Of a stretch of 64,000 nucleotides of DNA, positions 11,984-23,449 are shown in pieces; the stretch's first letter is position 1, and each line of letters begins with the position of its first letter. Below the pieces are notes generated by a model, which did not search any database, had not been told where the DNA came from, and saw nothing but the letters and a program-made list of their open reading frames with translations. The position numbers and the translations under genes are program-made. Source of the DNA: Agaricus subrufescens (lineage: Eukaryota; Basidiomycota; Agaricomycetes; Agaricales; Agaricaceae); contig CM057064.1 in NCBI GenBank assembly GCA_029945375.1, positions 434,001 to 498,000 on the forward strand, in the 5' to 3' direction.

Positions 11984-12442
11984 CTAGGCGTTGACGTTGA
12001 TGGGAGAGCAGCCAACGACAACAATACCGTCTAAAATATAATTTAGTATAATCTCATGAATCACCATCGTAGGTCTGGACTTACTGAAGTTGTTACCAGT
12101 ACAGCAAACGGGCTGAGCAGTGCAGCTGTTACCACCAGCACCAATAACACCGACGGCGGGGCAGGTGACACCGACTTGGCCAGTGATTTGTCCAACTTGA
12201 GCACCGACCGCTCCGAGAAGACCTTGGGCGAGGCCACTCTTGGCATCCTGAATGGATTCACCTTAAAGACGACACAATATCAGTATTTTGTGTGGCCTGC
12301 GAGTCTGAATAAATGACTGACAGCAGTGGACTGTGCCAACATTGCACTGAGATACAGTGGGCGCAGGTGCGGGAGCACCGGGAGCGGCCAAAGCACCGAG
12401 AGCAAAAGCAGAGGCGACGAAAAGAGCGAGCTGGGAGAACAT
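11984..12442 (-). CDS. Class I hydrophobin
   Basis: Exons 12442-12322, 12261-12085 and 12030-11984 join to 114 residues. The first intron uses a GTCAGT donor and an AAG acceptor, chosen because it restores the hydrophobin signature CC-ESIQ. A signal peptide (MFSQLALFVASAFALGALA) leads into the eight-cysteine pattern C-x6-CC ... C ... C-x5-CC ... C: CNVGTVHCCESIQ, VTCPAVGV, SCTAQPVCCTGNN, VVVGCSPINVNA. Class I is indicated by the spacing after the first CC and the glycine/valine-rich loops. Hydrophobins are secreted and self-assemble into amphipathic films on aerial hyphae and fruiting bodies. The mature part is short (about 95 residues), at the low end of the family. Both introns fall at positions usual for Agaricomycete hydrophobins. 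Confidence 0.95.
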
Positions 12443-12549
12443 TTCGGGTAGAGTTTAATAAAGAAGGTGGAGCTGAGGAAAGCTGGTGATAGTTGTAAAA
12501 CAGCGACGAAGGATGTTTTGCAATGAAGATTGAGCAGGATAAGTTGGTC

Positions 12550-12557
12550 CTTTTATA
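12550..12557 (-). promoter_or_regulatory. TATA box of the hydrophobin gene
   Basis: TATAAAAG on the minus strand about 108 bp upstream of the hydrophobin ATG, a spacing usual for strongly expressed fungal genes. The sequence is seen directly; its use is inferred. Confidence 0.6.
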
Positions 12558-12949
12558 TCTGGAGGGTGGTCCTCTGTCTCAGCGGAATTTCTGCCTGTAC
12601 AAATTTGCTAGTCCGAAAGCAGTAATTCAAGATTTACTAGTACACACCCATTCCGATGTCACACATTATTAAGCTGGACTGATCAGGCTACCACCAAGTT
12701 TATGGTCATCTGTACCTGACAAGGTGCCATGCCGAAATGACCCGAGGTAACAAATATAACCCTGTCGTCCCAGCAAGGAATTCGGTAACATAATACCGAT
12801 GAGTGTTGATGAGCTTGGCAGCAGGGCTTTGCTCACCTGGCTACCACGTCTCCCCTATCAAGGAATGCCGAAAAACCAAAAGCCACATGACCAGGTGTTG
12901 GCACCTGATTTGTGCCGGTATATTACGGGGTCAGGAGCTTCTCCACACA

Positions 12950-13320
12950 CCTCAACCCGCCCCCCACTTCCTCGCAACTACGCCTCCAACCCCGGGGGCC
13001 TGCTGCTTTTCACCCCCTCCACGCACCCTCATGACTACGCCTCCAACCCCGGGGGCCTGTCATTTCTCACCCTCTCCATGCAACGCTTTGACTGCCCCTC
13101 CAGCCCGGGGACCTGGCCCCGCTTTATGCATGCGCCCTATGGCTGAGCCCCACTCCCGAATATCTCTATTCTCTGCCTTGTGACCGCCTCCTCTGCCTTA
13201 TCACAACCTGCCTGCCTCACAACTGCCCGCTCTGCCTCATGATATTGCGCCTGCCTTGAGACTGCCCCCTCTGCTTTGCAACCGCCTGCTCTGCCTCATA
13301 GCTACTGCCCTTGCGACTGC
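12950..13320. repeat. GC-rich minisatellite
   Basis: Two near-identical units of about 60 bp contain ACTACGCCTCCAACCCCGGG, followed by a third, diverged unit (CCCCTCCAGCCCGGGGACC). Next comes a looser array of 20-30 bp units built on CTGCCTCA, AACTGCC and CTCTGCC up to about 13,320. The block is much more GC- and C-rich than its flanks and lies directly left of the DNA transposon. No coding pattern is seen. Confidence 0.75.
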
Positions 13321-13560
13321 TCCTTTGTCTTTCCGCTACCAACACTATTGTAAAAATGTCTTACGTAGCATGATTTCAAATCACACATACGCATTCTCCA
13401 GGAGATACATATGCGGACGCACCTACATCCCAGCAAAATTAATATGTCCTTAACATCTTGTTTGCTATGTCATGAAAGCATTGCGATTATGTATGATACA
13501 ATATAACTCTAACCTCAATGCTACGGAATTACAAAGAACCCAACTCCGGCTATACTGAGG

Positions 13561-16500
13561 TCACAAAACATCAATTCTTCTCTTTTTTGAGGGCCTTATA
13601 TGCGATGTGTTAGCGTGAGGTGGCTGAGCAGCACTTTCAGCTTCTCGAGAATTGACATCAGCTGCACCATGATCGTTCTTTCCTGTTTGCTCATGAGCTG
13701 CCCGTAGAATGGTTGCTTGTGTATCATGCAGAGTACTACGATCTGCATATTTGAGAACAGGTGCAATAAGGTGACGGGGTATGGTTTGACGAAGGAGATG
13801 CGGATTGTGAAGTGAATGAGAGTTAATAATGTAACGATCAAAGTTGGAATGGACCAAAGTTGCTCGCATTGCTCCTGTCTGGGCCCGTTCTTGAATAATT
13901 GGTTCCTGAGTAGTAGTGGAACAACGTGCAGAGTAGCAATCGTGTTGTACGTTGTAATCAAAGAGAATTGACTGTAACATAGAATGTTAAAAGTTGAGAA
14001 ATTAGAAAAGTATAGAACACGTACATTTCCTGAGATAGCAACTAGTTTAACTTCTCCAAAAGGTCTAGCCAGCACTGGCATATTGAAGGCAGGATGGCGA
14101 GTAGATCCAAGTTCATAAATATCTAGTAAAACCACACATTGCGATGGTTTGTTGATACAGCGAAGAATTGATTTGATCTTCCCGGTTATAGTTTCTTCGG
14201 CCACAAATGGCGATACCGCAAAAACCCAGGACCCAACACTGCAAGAATTGCTGTACTGAGAGACGATCTTCTTACACGGGTGCCAGAATGATGCTTCCCA
14301 TTCCGGAAGTACATTTATGGCTTTTGCGCCCAATGTCTCAGACCAGGGTAGAGCGCTGTGCTCCCACCGTCCTGCACTGGTTTTAACCTTCGCATCAAGT
14401 GTTGTGTCACCTGGAAGGTAGGTTAAGGGACTATAACAATACTAGTAGGTATTCATAATGATACTCACCAGGAATCGGCTCAGAAGTACCTAGAAAGCCA
14501 TGAATAGATTTCAAGTAGATGTTATTTTCGACAAGCCTCTGTACACCAGGGCCCGGGTTGACCCAATCATTTGATAATGGAGAAAACCATGATCCTCCAG
14601 AAAGGATATGCTTCGTAGTTTCCTGCCTAGATAGCTGATGAGCAATATCTCGGCTTGGGGCAAGGTGATTTGAAAGGATAGAGCAAGCACGAAAAACTGA
14701 GTTGTAAGATTCATAGTTTTCAGTTATAACACCGATGAGTGGTCCGAAACGTTGAACATCTTCTTCGATGTGCGACAAATAGTGGTATTTTATTTTTTTG
14801 ATTATCTTTGAGGGGTTTATGACAGCAGCAATGTCAAGGACATTTGCTACTGCGGTATGTATATCACACTAGATTGATATAGTCAATAATATCATGAATC
14901 TGTTAGATAGAAAAGAATGTACCAAATAAATATCCATGTTCCGAATCTCTGGAAACCATAGGAGCGCTGTGAGCTCACCAACAGCACATGTAAACGCAAA
15001 TAGGTCCGCGCTCACGAGGTCATGGACATGAAAGGCATTGACCTGTGATAAAATCTTGAGTTGCCGACCTATTAGTGAATTTGCATATTGAATAATGTAC
15101 TGTGCTTGAAATGCACCAGCAGACAAAGCATCTCGTGAAGTTGCTTGTAGCCGTAACGTGTACAATCGTTTGTTATCGGCATCAAATGAAGTATGCGTCA
15201 TATGCCAACTATATTTAACAATGCCGAGCAGAATTGTATGAAGCAATTCAACAGGCGTATCACGCGGAATATCCCAATCTATGATTGTTTTGTTTGAGTA
15301 ACATTTTAATAGTGAGGAAATTTGATGCTTACCTGTCGCATAGAGGTATGGGTTATATACCAGGCTGGCGTTATTTGAGACCCAGCCCAACAGTGCAGCC
15401 TGAATAGATTCAGGTGATAGAGCTGGATTATCCTTGTGGAAATTGCGTGAGCGGTCCAGAAAGTCATTGATCCAGTGTTGGGTAAACCCATCTTTGATCC
15501 CAACAGCCGATTGCATTTCTCGTACTCGTTGTATTTTTCCAAGAGAAGCAGTAGCGAGTTGTGCATCTAAGTGGCCTATAGTCTCATTTCTAGATCTCGG
15601 AGTACCAGGCTGCCAAGGGTGCCCACTAGTCAAAGAACTTTGTAGAATAAATCTGATAATATGCGTACCACAAAGAATTTTGAAAACCCCTCCGATGTTT
15701 CTTTATCTTTTTGTGAACCCCCTACATGACATTTTCGACACGGATAGTTACCGTTCCCTCCAATATGACCAGTAATCTCACTTTGAGATGGATTGTCACC
15801 TGGTGCGCAGTTACATCTTATTCTGATGAGAATGTTGCGATCGTTCCCTTGTCTGATTTTGACAGGTTGATCATGTGTTGATCTGATCAACCAGTGCATG
15901 TGAGTGAATTTGGCCTGGCGCCGTGCACATTGAAGGCTTACCTGATTCTCTCATAAACTCCATGGAACTGCTCAGGTAGAGTGGCGTGCTGCGATGTTGA
16001 TACGAAGTGAACATTGGATTGCTGTTGAATTAGTTTGCGAGGGAGATTTCGGTGAGTAATATAAATGTTCCAGTGTTTGTTCCAGCTTTTTGACTGATTT
16101 CCGGAAACGTCGTCTCCAAAAACATCAACAAAACTTATGTATAACTCATCACCGTTGGCGATGGTTCTGTCTGGGTTTGGCATTCGTTTAAGATAGCCTG
16201 CTGCTATAGTCTGTGCGCTCCACAATGGTATTTCTTTTCTGTCTTGAGATCGAGAAAATTGAATGCTAGGTTGCTTGCAGGTATCAACAGCGTTGTCTTG
16301 TCATCGATTGTAGCGGTGAGCTTGTAGGGAAAGCATGTAAGTACGTATGTCCTTGAATTGATAGAAGAAACTCACATTATCGTCAACATAGACAACCCAC
16401 ATATCAGCGTATATCTTACCATCCGCATCATTTGACAACCACCGGAGAGGAACGACAAACCGGCCATCCTTCAATCTCGCAATTTCATCAATGTAGAAAT

Positions 16501-17600
16501 GTTGGTCACCGTTTGCGTACATTGGACTGAGCAATTTGCGGTCCATGTCAATGCGCCACTTGGATGCATGCCAAATTTCTGAAATAACGCCATCTTTTGG
16601 AATACTTGGATAGACTCTCAGATGCGGTGCAACCAGAGGATTTGTCCAATCCTACACAGTAAGTTCTATGCGTGTGGTCATGATAATGTATGTGACTCAC
16701 ATTTACAATCAGCGCAATGGGATCGTTGAACGAGAATTGATTTCCTTGAGGAGATTTCCACAGAATTGTAGGTATGCCCACTTCTTTATTCAATTTCTCT
16801 TGCATATTCCGAAAATTTTTATATGACGGTACGTTTTCAACACCACATTCACGTAGAAGCCAAATGATTATCTTCATTATTGGTCCAGATATTCGGAGCC
16901 TTGGGAGAGTATCAATGACGTCGAGTAAAAGATGAAGCTTCGATGGGTATGGTGACCATGTGTTGCTATCTGGTGAGTGCTCGTGTGTCAATAAATCTGC
17001 TTAAGAAGATTGATTAACTGGCCTGATGTATCTGGTGTGTTATATCGTAAACTGGCACCATCCTTATGCACGCTATTTGCCCCCAAGTCTAAATGGGAGT
17101 CAAATATGTCAAGGTCTGTATCGTCTACATTTTCCTCCACATTCCCAATGTCTGTCCATGATGTCCAAGTTTCTAGCTTGTGATCGAGTTCCCTCTCAAT
17201 GCGGGTATGAATTTCATCTGTTGTTTCCCCTACTGATCCGACTGAAATGTTTCTTGGATCTATATCATAAACATGCCAAAACTGATCCTCAAGGCTAGAG
17301 CTTTCACGTATACAGGGGCCCATTGTGATAGGTTGCGAAGGAAGCTGTAAAGGGTGGGTGGTCACGAACTGATGCTGGTCTAGCACTTGTTGTGCTCGCT
17401 CGCGTTGCTCTTGATTTGCGGCCTCTTGAGCCATTTTATGGCATGTCGTATTGACATGACTCTTCCAGGTGCGACGACTCAGCCACCCACCAACTTCAGA
17501 GCCTTGCCGGTTTCGGGAAGGGCAAATCTTGCACCGAATCAAGTCAAGCCCATGATTTACTTCGAAACCTGTTCCTCTCTAATGTGAGACTTCAATTAAT
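13561..17600 (-). CDS. Transposase-like protein of a divergent two-gene DNA transposon (Tnp2/CACTA-like)
   Basis: A multi-exon minus-strand gene. The N-terminal exon carries a zinc-finger-like motif ([12 protein letters not shown] ... [11 protein letters not shown]). A central part holds [19 protein letters not shown] with CRKCHVGG, then [66 protein letters not shown] and [15 protein letters not shown]. The end has [26 protein letters not shown] and a basic tail ([10 protein letters not shown]). This order matches a transposon-encoded family very common in Agaricomycete genomes, related in its CRKC/HIGG region to Tnp2-type CACTA transposases; the exact superfamily is my inference. Most frames join by short introns without obvious stops, so it may be near intact. 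The start codon and several splice sites are not resolved. Confidence 0.7.
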
Positions 17601-17796
17601 GTCATTTTCTATCTGCTTACAGCCTGGTAAAGGTGTCTGCTTCTGACCTCGGGCCATACTGAAATGCGTAAGTAGAATAAAAAGGTCGGGATATATCCAG
17701 GTGTGGATTTTGGGGCGGCCTTTCAAATTCAGGTTTGTTTGTTCACTCCGGGAATTATTTAAGCTCACGCCATTCTTTATTCTCTTTTATCCAGCC

Positions 17797-19081
17797 ATGT
17801 CATCATCGTCCTCTTCAGTTGGCCCTCTGACTCCTCCGCCTGGCCAAGTGCCAAAGCGAAGCTACAGCAAACTCATCGACGACTACCTTGAAGAAGATAG
17901 TGACAGTGATGACAATGCGCCTGATGAGGAGGAGGCGGGCGAGACTGGTCTGCCAGACTTCCCAAGTACTGACTCTACTACAGCGGGTGAAACCAACGAT
18001 GTACATGGTCTTAACACGCCCCAGGCTCAAAGGGTGGTACGCACTATTGTTGACCGTGCAGCACGTCGTGCAAAGTTGCAGCCATATCAACTTACCGAAG
18101 TAACAGCTTTTATGAAGGCAAGTTTACTCTTATTCTCCTACATCTATAAACTGAATATCTTCCCGACCAGGCTTCTCCAAGTGTACAGCTGGGCCTCCTT
18201 TTTGTTGATGTTCAAGCAATGAAAAGTGAGATCAGCCGTGTTCTCATTAATCAACCTCGGTTCACTGTAGACGAAGCATTGCATGTGCGAGTTCTTTTTT
18301 GACTATGATGACTTACTAAACATTGAACAATAACAGAAGACAATTTGCGCATACAGTCTTGGCGTCCTACTATCAGAGAAGCTCCGCGAGTACAAGAGAA
18401 GCTCAACTGCTATTGTACTGGTGAGTGGTTCTGATTTTTTTTTACGATATACTATTTTATCTTTTCTTAGACTATCATCCGAAATAATAATGCTAATGTC
18501 CCATCTAACCTCGATCAAGACCCATATGCAATGAGTGTTGTGAAGGCGGCAATATCTGATGCCTTAACTCAAGCACGTTCTCGCATCAAGAAAATTGTGA
18601 GTTTTTATAACATATTTTACTTCTATTTTAAATTATGTACAGGTTGGAAAGAGTATCGATGATAACTTATCTATCTATCAGCTGGCCTCCAAAGTCATTG
18701 AGGGATCTCAATGCAGTGTTTCGGTCCCTCTCTGTGCTCGGCTTGCCATCTTGGTAAGTTGATGTTGCCATTCACACTTACTTACCTTAAATGGTATCAT
18801 AGCGTTACGTCTATGCAAACTGCGGCTCTGATCTTGCTTATTGGAATAACGTTGATGACTGTTTGGCTCAATGCAGGGAAAAGGCTCAGGGCACCACCGG
18901 AGGGGTTCAAAAGTCTGTCCCTGCGTCTACTTATTCTGACAAGCTACTAATATTTATCCTTAGGGTGCTAGGGAAAATGCTCAAGTTTGACCGATCCCTC
19001 TATGGAGTTACCGATAAAACATCTATCCCTGTACATGTATCCAACTTTCAACAAACTATTGACGATGGCCTCAAGATTTAG
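17797..19081 (+). CDS. Second gene of the divergent DNA transposon (unknown function)
   Basis: Seven or eight exons join in frame, from MSSSSSSVGPLTPPPGQVPK to SNFQQTIDDGLKI and a stop at 19,081. The N-terminus is acidic and disordered. The body is helical, with VVRTIVDRAARRAKLQPYQL, ASPSVQLGLLFVDVQAMK, YSLGVLLSEKLREYK and DALTQARSRIKKIV. The first intron starts AAG|GCAAGT, a GC-AG intron. The gene starts about 250 bp from the 5' end of the transposase-like gene and runs the opposite way, so both should share a promoter. A helical partner protein of this kind often accompanies this transposase family in Agaricomycetes; its job is not known to me. No catalytic motif is visible. Confidence 0.7.
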
Positions 19082-20381
19082 ATATTAGGACTAGTTTACG
19101 GGACACATTTGTTATTGCCAATGCCCTGAATTAATTTGGTCACCCCTTTTGGCTAGCACCAATAAGGACCTATCGACATAATAACACTGTGATGCGACTG
19201 TGATGTAAATGTTCTGACAATGACCACACTGGCTGTGATGATGCTATGACCAGACATCCACCTGCATACGCTATCCTGTAAGGTGCCTTGGTGCATCCTG
19301 TAAATCTACTGTTCATGTGCTGGGAACAACCCCGTGGATAGCTGATTGAGCATGGTGTTGATGTTGGTAACCAGCCGCCCTCACACTCAAATTCACGCAT
19401 AAGCTGCATATCAAAACCTCTGTCAATATCCCTCAAGTTTACGTTGCTCAGAGGTGTTTCAGGTCCAGTGTCAACCTCGGTGTCGATGATGCTGTCACAT
19501 TCAATATGGTCTCTGATATGACTAACTCAGCTGGCTTCCACATGGAACGATTCTCTGGATATTAGGTAAACTGGTGCCAGCATCCTATTAGTGCGATTTT
19601 ATGTAGTAGTAATGTGACACCAGGTTGATTCAATGCTGATGTAGATAGTCACCAGGGTGACGCTGTTACGTTTAGGCCACCTGAATTCGGAACGGGTGTG
19701 TATACACACAACCTGTGGGTCATATGTTTTTTTACGGAATGCACTAACCGAATCGGGGAAACAAGAATGTCTAACCGAATTACGGCTTCTGAAATGACGT
19801 GATCCGACATGTCAAACTCGAGGATGAATGTTGTAAGTCGTCCTCGTTCCACAATCCTCCATTGTTTTCGACACGAGAAATTACGAACATGAACTACTGG
19901 GTTTAACTAGGCCCAGTTTGGTTGTTTGCCGAACAAAATCTTTATCACTGTGGGTGGTCCGAAGCTAACGTGCATTTAGTTCGAAAGCCGCAATAACATT
20001 TGCCTTGTCAGCCTAGCCACTGGAATGCGCCAACAACACGCGCTTTTTTGTAAAGCGAAAAAAAAAGAATTTTTTTCTTTTTAAAAGATCCGGATCTAGT
20101 AGCGACCCTCGAACAAAGTCTGTCGTCTACGACAAAGTGAATATAAACAATTATAGGCGACTCCAAGCTCTACCAAACAAAATAAGACAAATTGATAGGC
20201 ACTGGTAGTATTGGAAAACAAAGACCGTTCGCTGTGGTGATCTGGAAGCTTGAAGCTGAATAGATGATTTTGCCGATGTATGCCCGATATTTTATAGAGC
20301 ACGGAGGGCCCGCGTTCTGCATCACGCTTCTCGTATAGAGCGACTGAACCAATCCCCTGATAGGATGGTTTAGGAGCCTAA
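19082..20381. other. Right flank of the DNA transposon, no gene seen
   Basis: About 1.3 kb without a gene. The part 19,190-19,660 is rich in related short words (GATGATGCT, TGTGATG, GTCACCAGGGTGAC), as in subterminal repeats of DNA transposons. I could not match a terminal inverted repeat to the left side. Confidence 0.4.
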
Positions 20382-21603
20382 CTAGGTGAGGTCTATGACT
20401 TCGCTTTTGGAAATTATAATCGGCTTATGTTCCTTCTTGGGGCGGATCCCGGGATCCTTTTCAGCGAGTATTTGGTCGATCTCGGACTAGAAAGCATGTC
20501 GCAGCCAAGGATCTCAAGAACTATCTTTGGAAGTGGTATACGGCGAAGACTCACTCGTAGGGCTCGAAGCTTTTCGAGATCCCGCTCAGCACTGATTTCA
20601 ACACTTAATATATCTCGTACAGCCTTAGCTTGACTGTCGACACGCCTGAACTTTGACGGACCCGCTTCAAGTCTTGCCGGGCTTGGACTCCTCTTGCGTT
20701 CTTGTGTATTGCTGACTCGAGTTCCATCATTTGAACATGTAGCTGGCGGAGGTGGAGCAATACCTTGAGCCTGAAGGAAATCTGATAGAAAAGGTTAGTC
20801 TACTCCTGAACCCACCGTAAAGCATCTAACAGCACACCGAGAGGTCTATATCTAAAGATAAAATCGGCGTGGGGCCCAGTCGTTATGAATTCGCGCCTCT
20901 TCTTTGCTTTTTCTGGAACTCTTGTTTTCACTGGTCCTAATCTTCATATAAATCAAGGTAAGGAAAATGTTAAATGAGCAGAATGGCCAATTGGGTATTG
21001 ACTTACGCTACGCAGGTTTCGATTCCTTTCTTCGCTCTCTCCGGTATCTCTCTCCTTTCAGGAATCCTTATATCAAGCACAGTCGGCTCCTTCATCTTCG
21101 CGCTACCCCGCTTTCCTGCCCAGACCTTGATTGCAATAGTCCCAACTCCAGCTGCATGTGTCAAGTCGACAGAGACCTCATCGTCGTCTGGAATAGATTG
21201 AAGGAATAATATTATCAATCACGAGAGTAGGGACCTACCAACCGGTTGGCCTCTGGAAAACACGAAAGAACGGTAAGTGGTAGGACTCGGTAGGCATCGA
21301 TCAACGATTTGTATTGATTGTGGGCCAAGGGTTCGACGATTTGTGCGATCACCATCCATTTTCACTATGAATTGTAGATATTCATTGCAAGTAGTGTTTC
21401 GAACATGGATTGAGAACTCCTGGTAAACCTCAAAGTATCAGATTGTAGTCAAACGAAGAGGTTGAAATTATGCAAACCTTGCCCACTTGAGAGGGTATCC
21501 AGCAAGACACGAGTTTCTGGGATTCATCGTATTCAACTTGCCACTCTTCAAGCGCTTTACCATCAACATGGATAGCTGCGGTAACATTGCGGTAAACTGG
21601 CAT
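20382..21603 (-). CDS. DUF7918 family protein (copy 1)
   Basis: Six exons (21603-21478, 21419-21239, 21187-21007, 20941-20838, 20781-20555, 20486-20382) give 307 residues. Exon 1 encodes MPVYRNVTAAIHVDGKALEE and ends SCWIPSQVGK; exon 2 gives EFSIHVRNTT, VKMDGDRTN and SFVFSRGQPVG; exon 3 a beta-rich stretch with IPERREIPERAKKGIETCV. Exon 4 ends FIFRYRPLG. Exon 5 is FLQAQGIAPPPPAT plus a basic linker and a helix ending EKLRALR; exon 6 ends SKSEVIDLT. DUF7918 is a fungal domain of unknown function. The N-terminal half looks like a beta-sandwich; the C-terminal half is charged and looks nuclear. The terminal VIDLT fits a SUMO-interaction motif (hydrophobic-hydrophobic-acidic-hydrophobic). Intron positions are the same in all copies here. 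Confidence 0.85.
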
Positions 21604-22181
21604 CCTGAAGAAGCAGACAGACGCGTACAACTTACGCGACTGCCGTGACCACCGTTGACAAGGCCTTAAGTACGAGTCGTCAGGTGACTATCCGTTCATT
21701 TCAAAAAACAGTTTCGTTATCTGCAACCGGGTTTACACTGAGAAGATATGCCGACCTCGTCCTCCTTGGGTAATTTTAAGCCTCTAACGAAAGGGCCATT
21801 GCCTGTCTACGGGCATCATCGAACCGTTCCATGTCACAACCACACAATGCAAGGCAGCATGCTTGGGAATCGAACTTCTGGGTGATCCCGTTATCTGTAT
21901 GCTCTCGTTATTCAGATTCCACACTACATTAAACTGCAGATTGATAGCGGAAACATAACATCTAAGCTGTCTTAACTCAGCGTCTGCAGAGGATTGCTTC
22001 TGGGGGAATAGTATAGTTTATTCACTTGTTTTATTTGGCAGGCCTATTTGTACAAAGATAATGAGCAACGATAATGGGTGGATGCTAAACCACACTCGAC
22101 TAATGATGACGGCTGCCATCACAAGCTGCTGTGATGTCATCGTGACTTCGCTGGCTTTAGTGTGTGGGAGAGCTGCGGCTG

Positions 22182-23335
22182 TCAGGCTGACAACTGCATC
22201 AATGTGGCCTTGGCTGCTGAGACAGGTGGGGCATTGGCGGGCAGGAGTTTGCGAGCATGCTTGAGTACGAACGCAGTCTCTGTGGGGGAGGGGACAGAGC
22301 TTGTGAGGATGAACAATTTGGTGTTCTCGAAGAGCTCCGAGTGGGTGACCACGAGTTTCGACTTGAGGTCCAAGGAGAATGTGGTGTTGATTCTATTAAT
22401 AGAATCAACTGTGACGAATTCGGAAGTCATGGAATATGACTTCGGCGGAGTGAGGATGATGCCCCGGCGCGAGGCACCGTGGATTGTGTGTTTAGTGTTT
22501 ACCTTGCTTCAGCTTGCGCGTCGGCTTGGCGGCAACCTTTTTAGGGGTAGAGGGCGTTGTGGCACGCTTGGGCTCAGGGGAGTGAGGGGCTGGAGAGAGT
22601 TGTGGGTTTGACGGGGGAGTCCGGTACGACTTCCATCGGAACCTGTATGGGAGTGGCAGTGGGAGTTTTGCTAATTTCCCTAATGAGTTCAGTGATACCC
22701 GAAGCAATGGACATCCCACTGCTATCAGGCATGAGGATACCTTGCGCTTCGGCGGAGGTCGACATCGCAAGGATGAATTTGAGGGCGAGAGCGGCGAATC
22801 GCCCTGCCAGAGCTGGATTGGAGAGAAGGGATTTGGGATCGCCTTCTAAGAGGGAAATGGCCGTGCTCGCGTCAAGAGCGGGACGAGCCACTGGGGTAGG
22901 GGCGCGGGGCGGGACAATGGATGAATACCATTGGTCGAGACACTCATCATCAATACTTGTACAGAAATCGTGGAGGGAAACGATAGGGATGGGATCCGGA
23001 TTCGGGCGAACCTCCTTTTCCGGATTCCAGTAGTAGGGCGGAGTACGAGCGTATTCCATACCGAAGGCTTTGGCAAACGAGTTAACGTGGTACCATGATT
23101 TGAACTTCCTGATGTCCTCCTGATCGAGGTAGTCAGAAAGTCTGGGGTAGTGGGAAACAACGGAGGCCGTGCTGAAGCGGGACACAACTTGAAAGCCAGT
23201 CTCTTGAACGGCGGGGCTAGCAGTGGTGGGGACGGGCGTTTGAGGCGCCGGGAACGAGGGCTGCTGTTTTGCAGGAGTACCGAGGCATCCGAACGAATTA
23301 TAATTAGCAGGTGTATTGCGACGCTTAGGAGGCAT
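22182..23335 (-). pseudogene. Unknown protein, broken by frameshifts, inside the DUF7918 array
   Basis: A 253-codon frame starts at 23,335 (MPPKRRNTPANYNSFGCLG), proline/threonine-rich at first, then a compact region (YPRLSDYLDQEDIRKF, HVNSFAKAFGMEYA, SLHDFCTSIDDECLDQWYSS) and a helix-rich segment (FAALALKFILAMSTSAEAQ). It stops at 22,574, but coding character continues in another frame to 22,492 (SPEPKRATTPSTPKKVAAKP, basic) and in yet another to 22,182 (SEFVTVDSINRINTTFSLDL ... VLKHARKLLPANAPPVSAAK). No plausible intron joins these parts, so at least two frameshifts are likely. I do not recognise the family. It might be a domesticated gag-like or viral-like gene; nothing decisive is visible. 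Confidence 0.5.
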
Positions 23336-23449
23336 AATGGACAGTGTAAACTATTCCTTAGACTCTTAACACTGAGGCTTCCCAAAAGGGAAGGTAGTGA
23401 TATCGGTTCAAGGAGTGATGTCAGGTCGCGAGTCCAGAGATGATAATAC

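Noticed and set aside
13336..13352. CACTATTGTAAAAATG as a CACTA transposon terminus
   Set aside because: No matching inverted end was found right of the partner gene; a chance match to CACTA is common.
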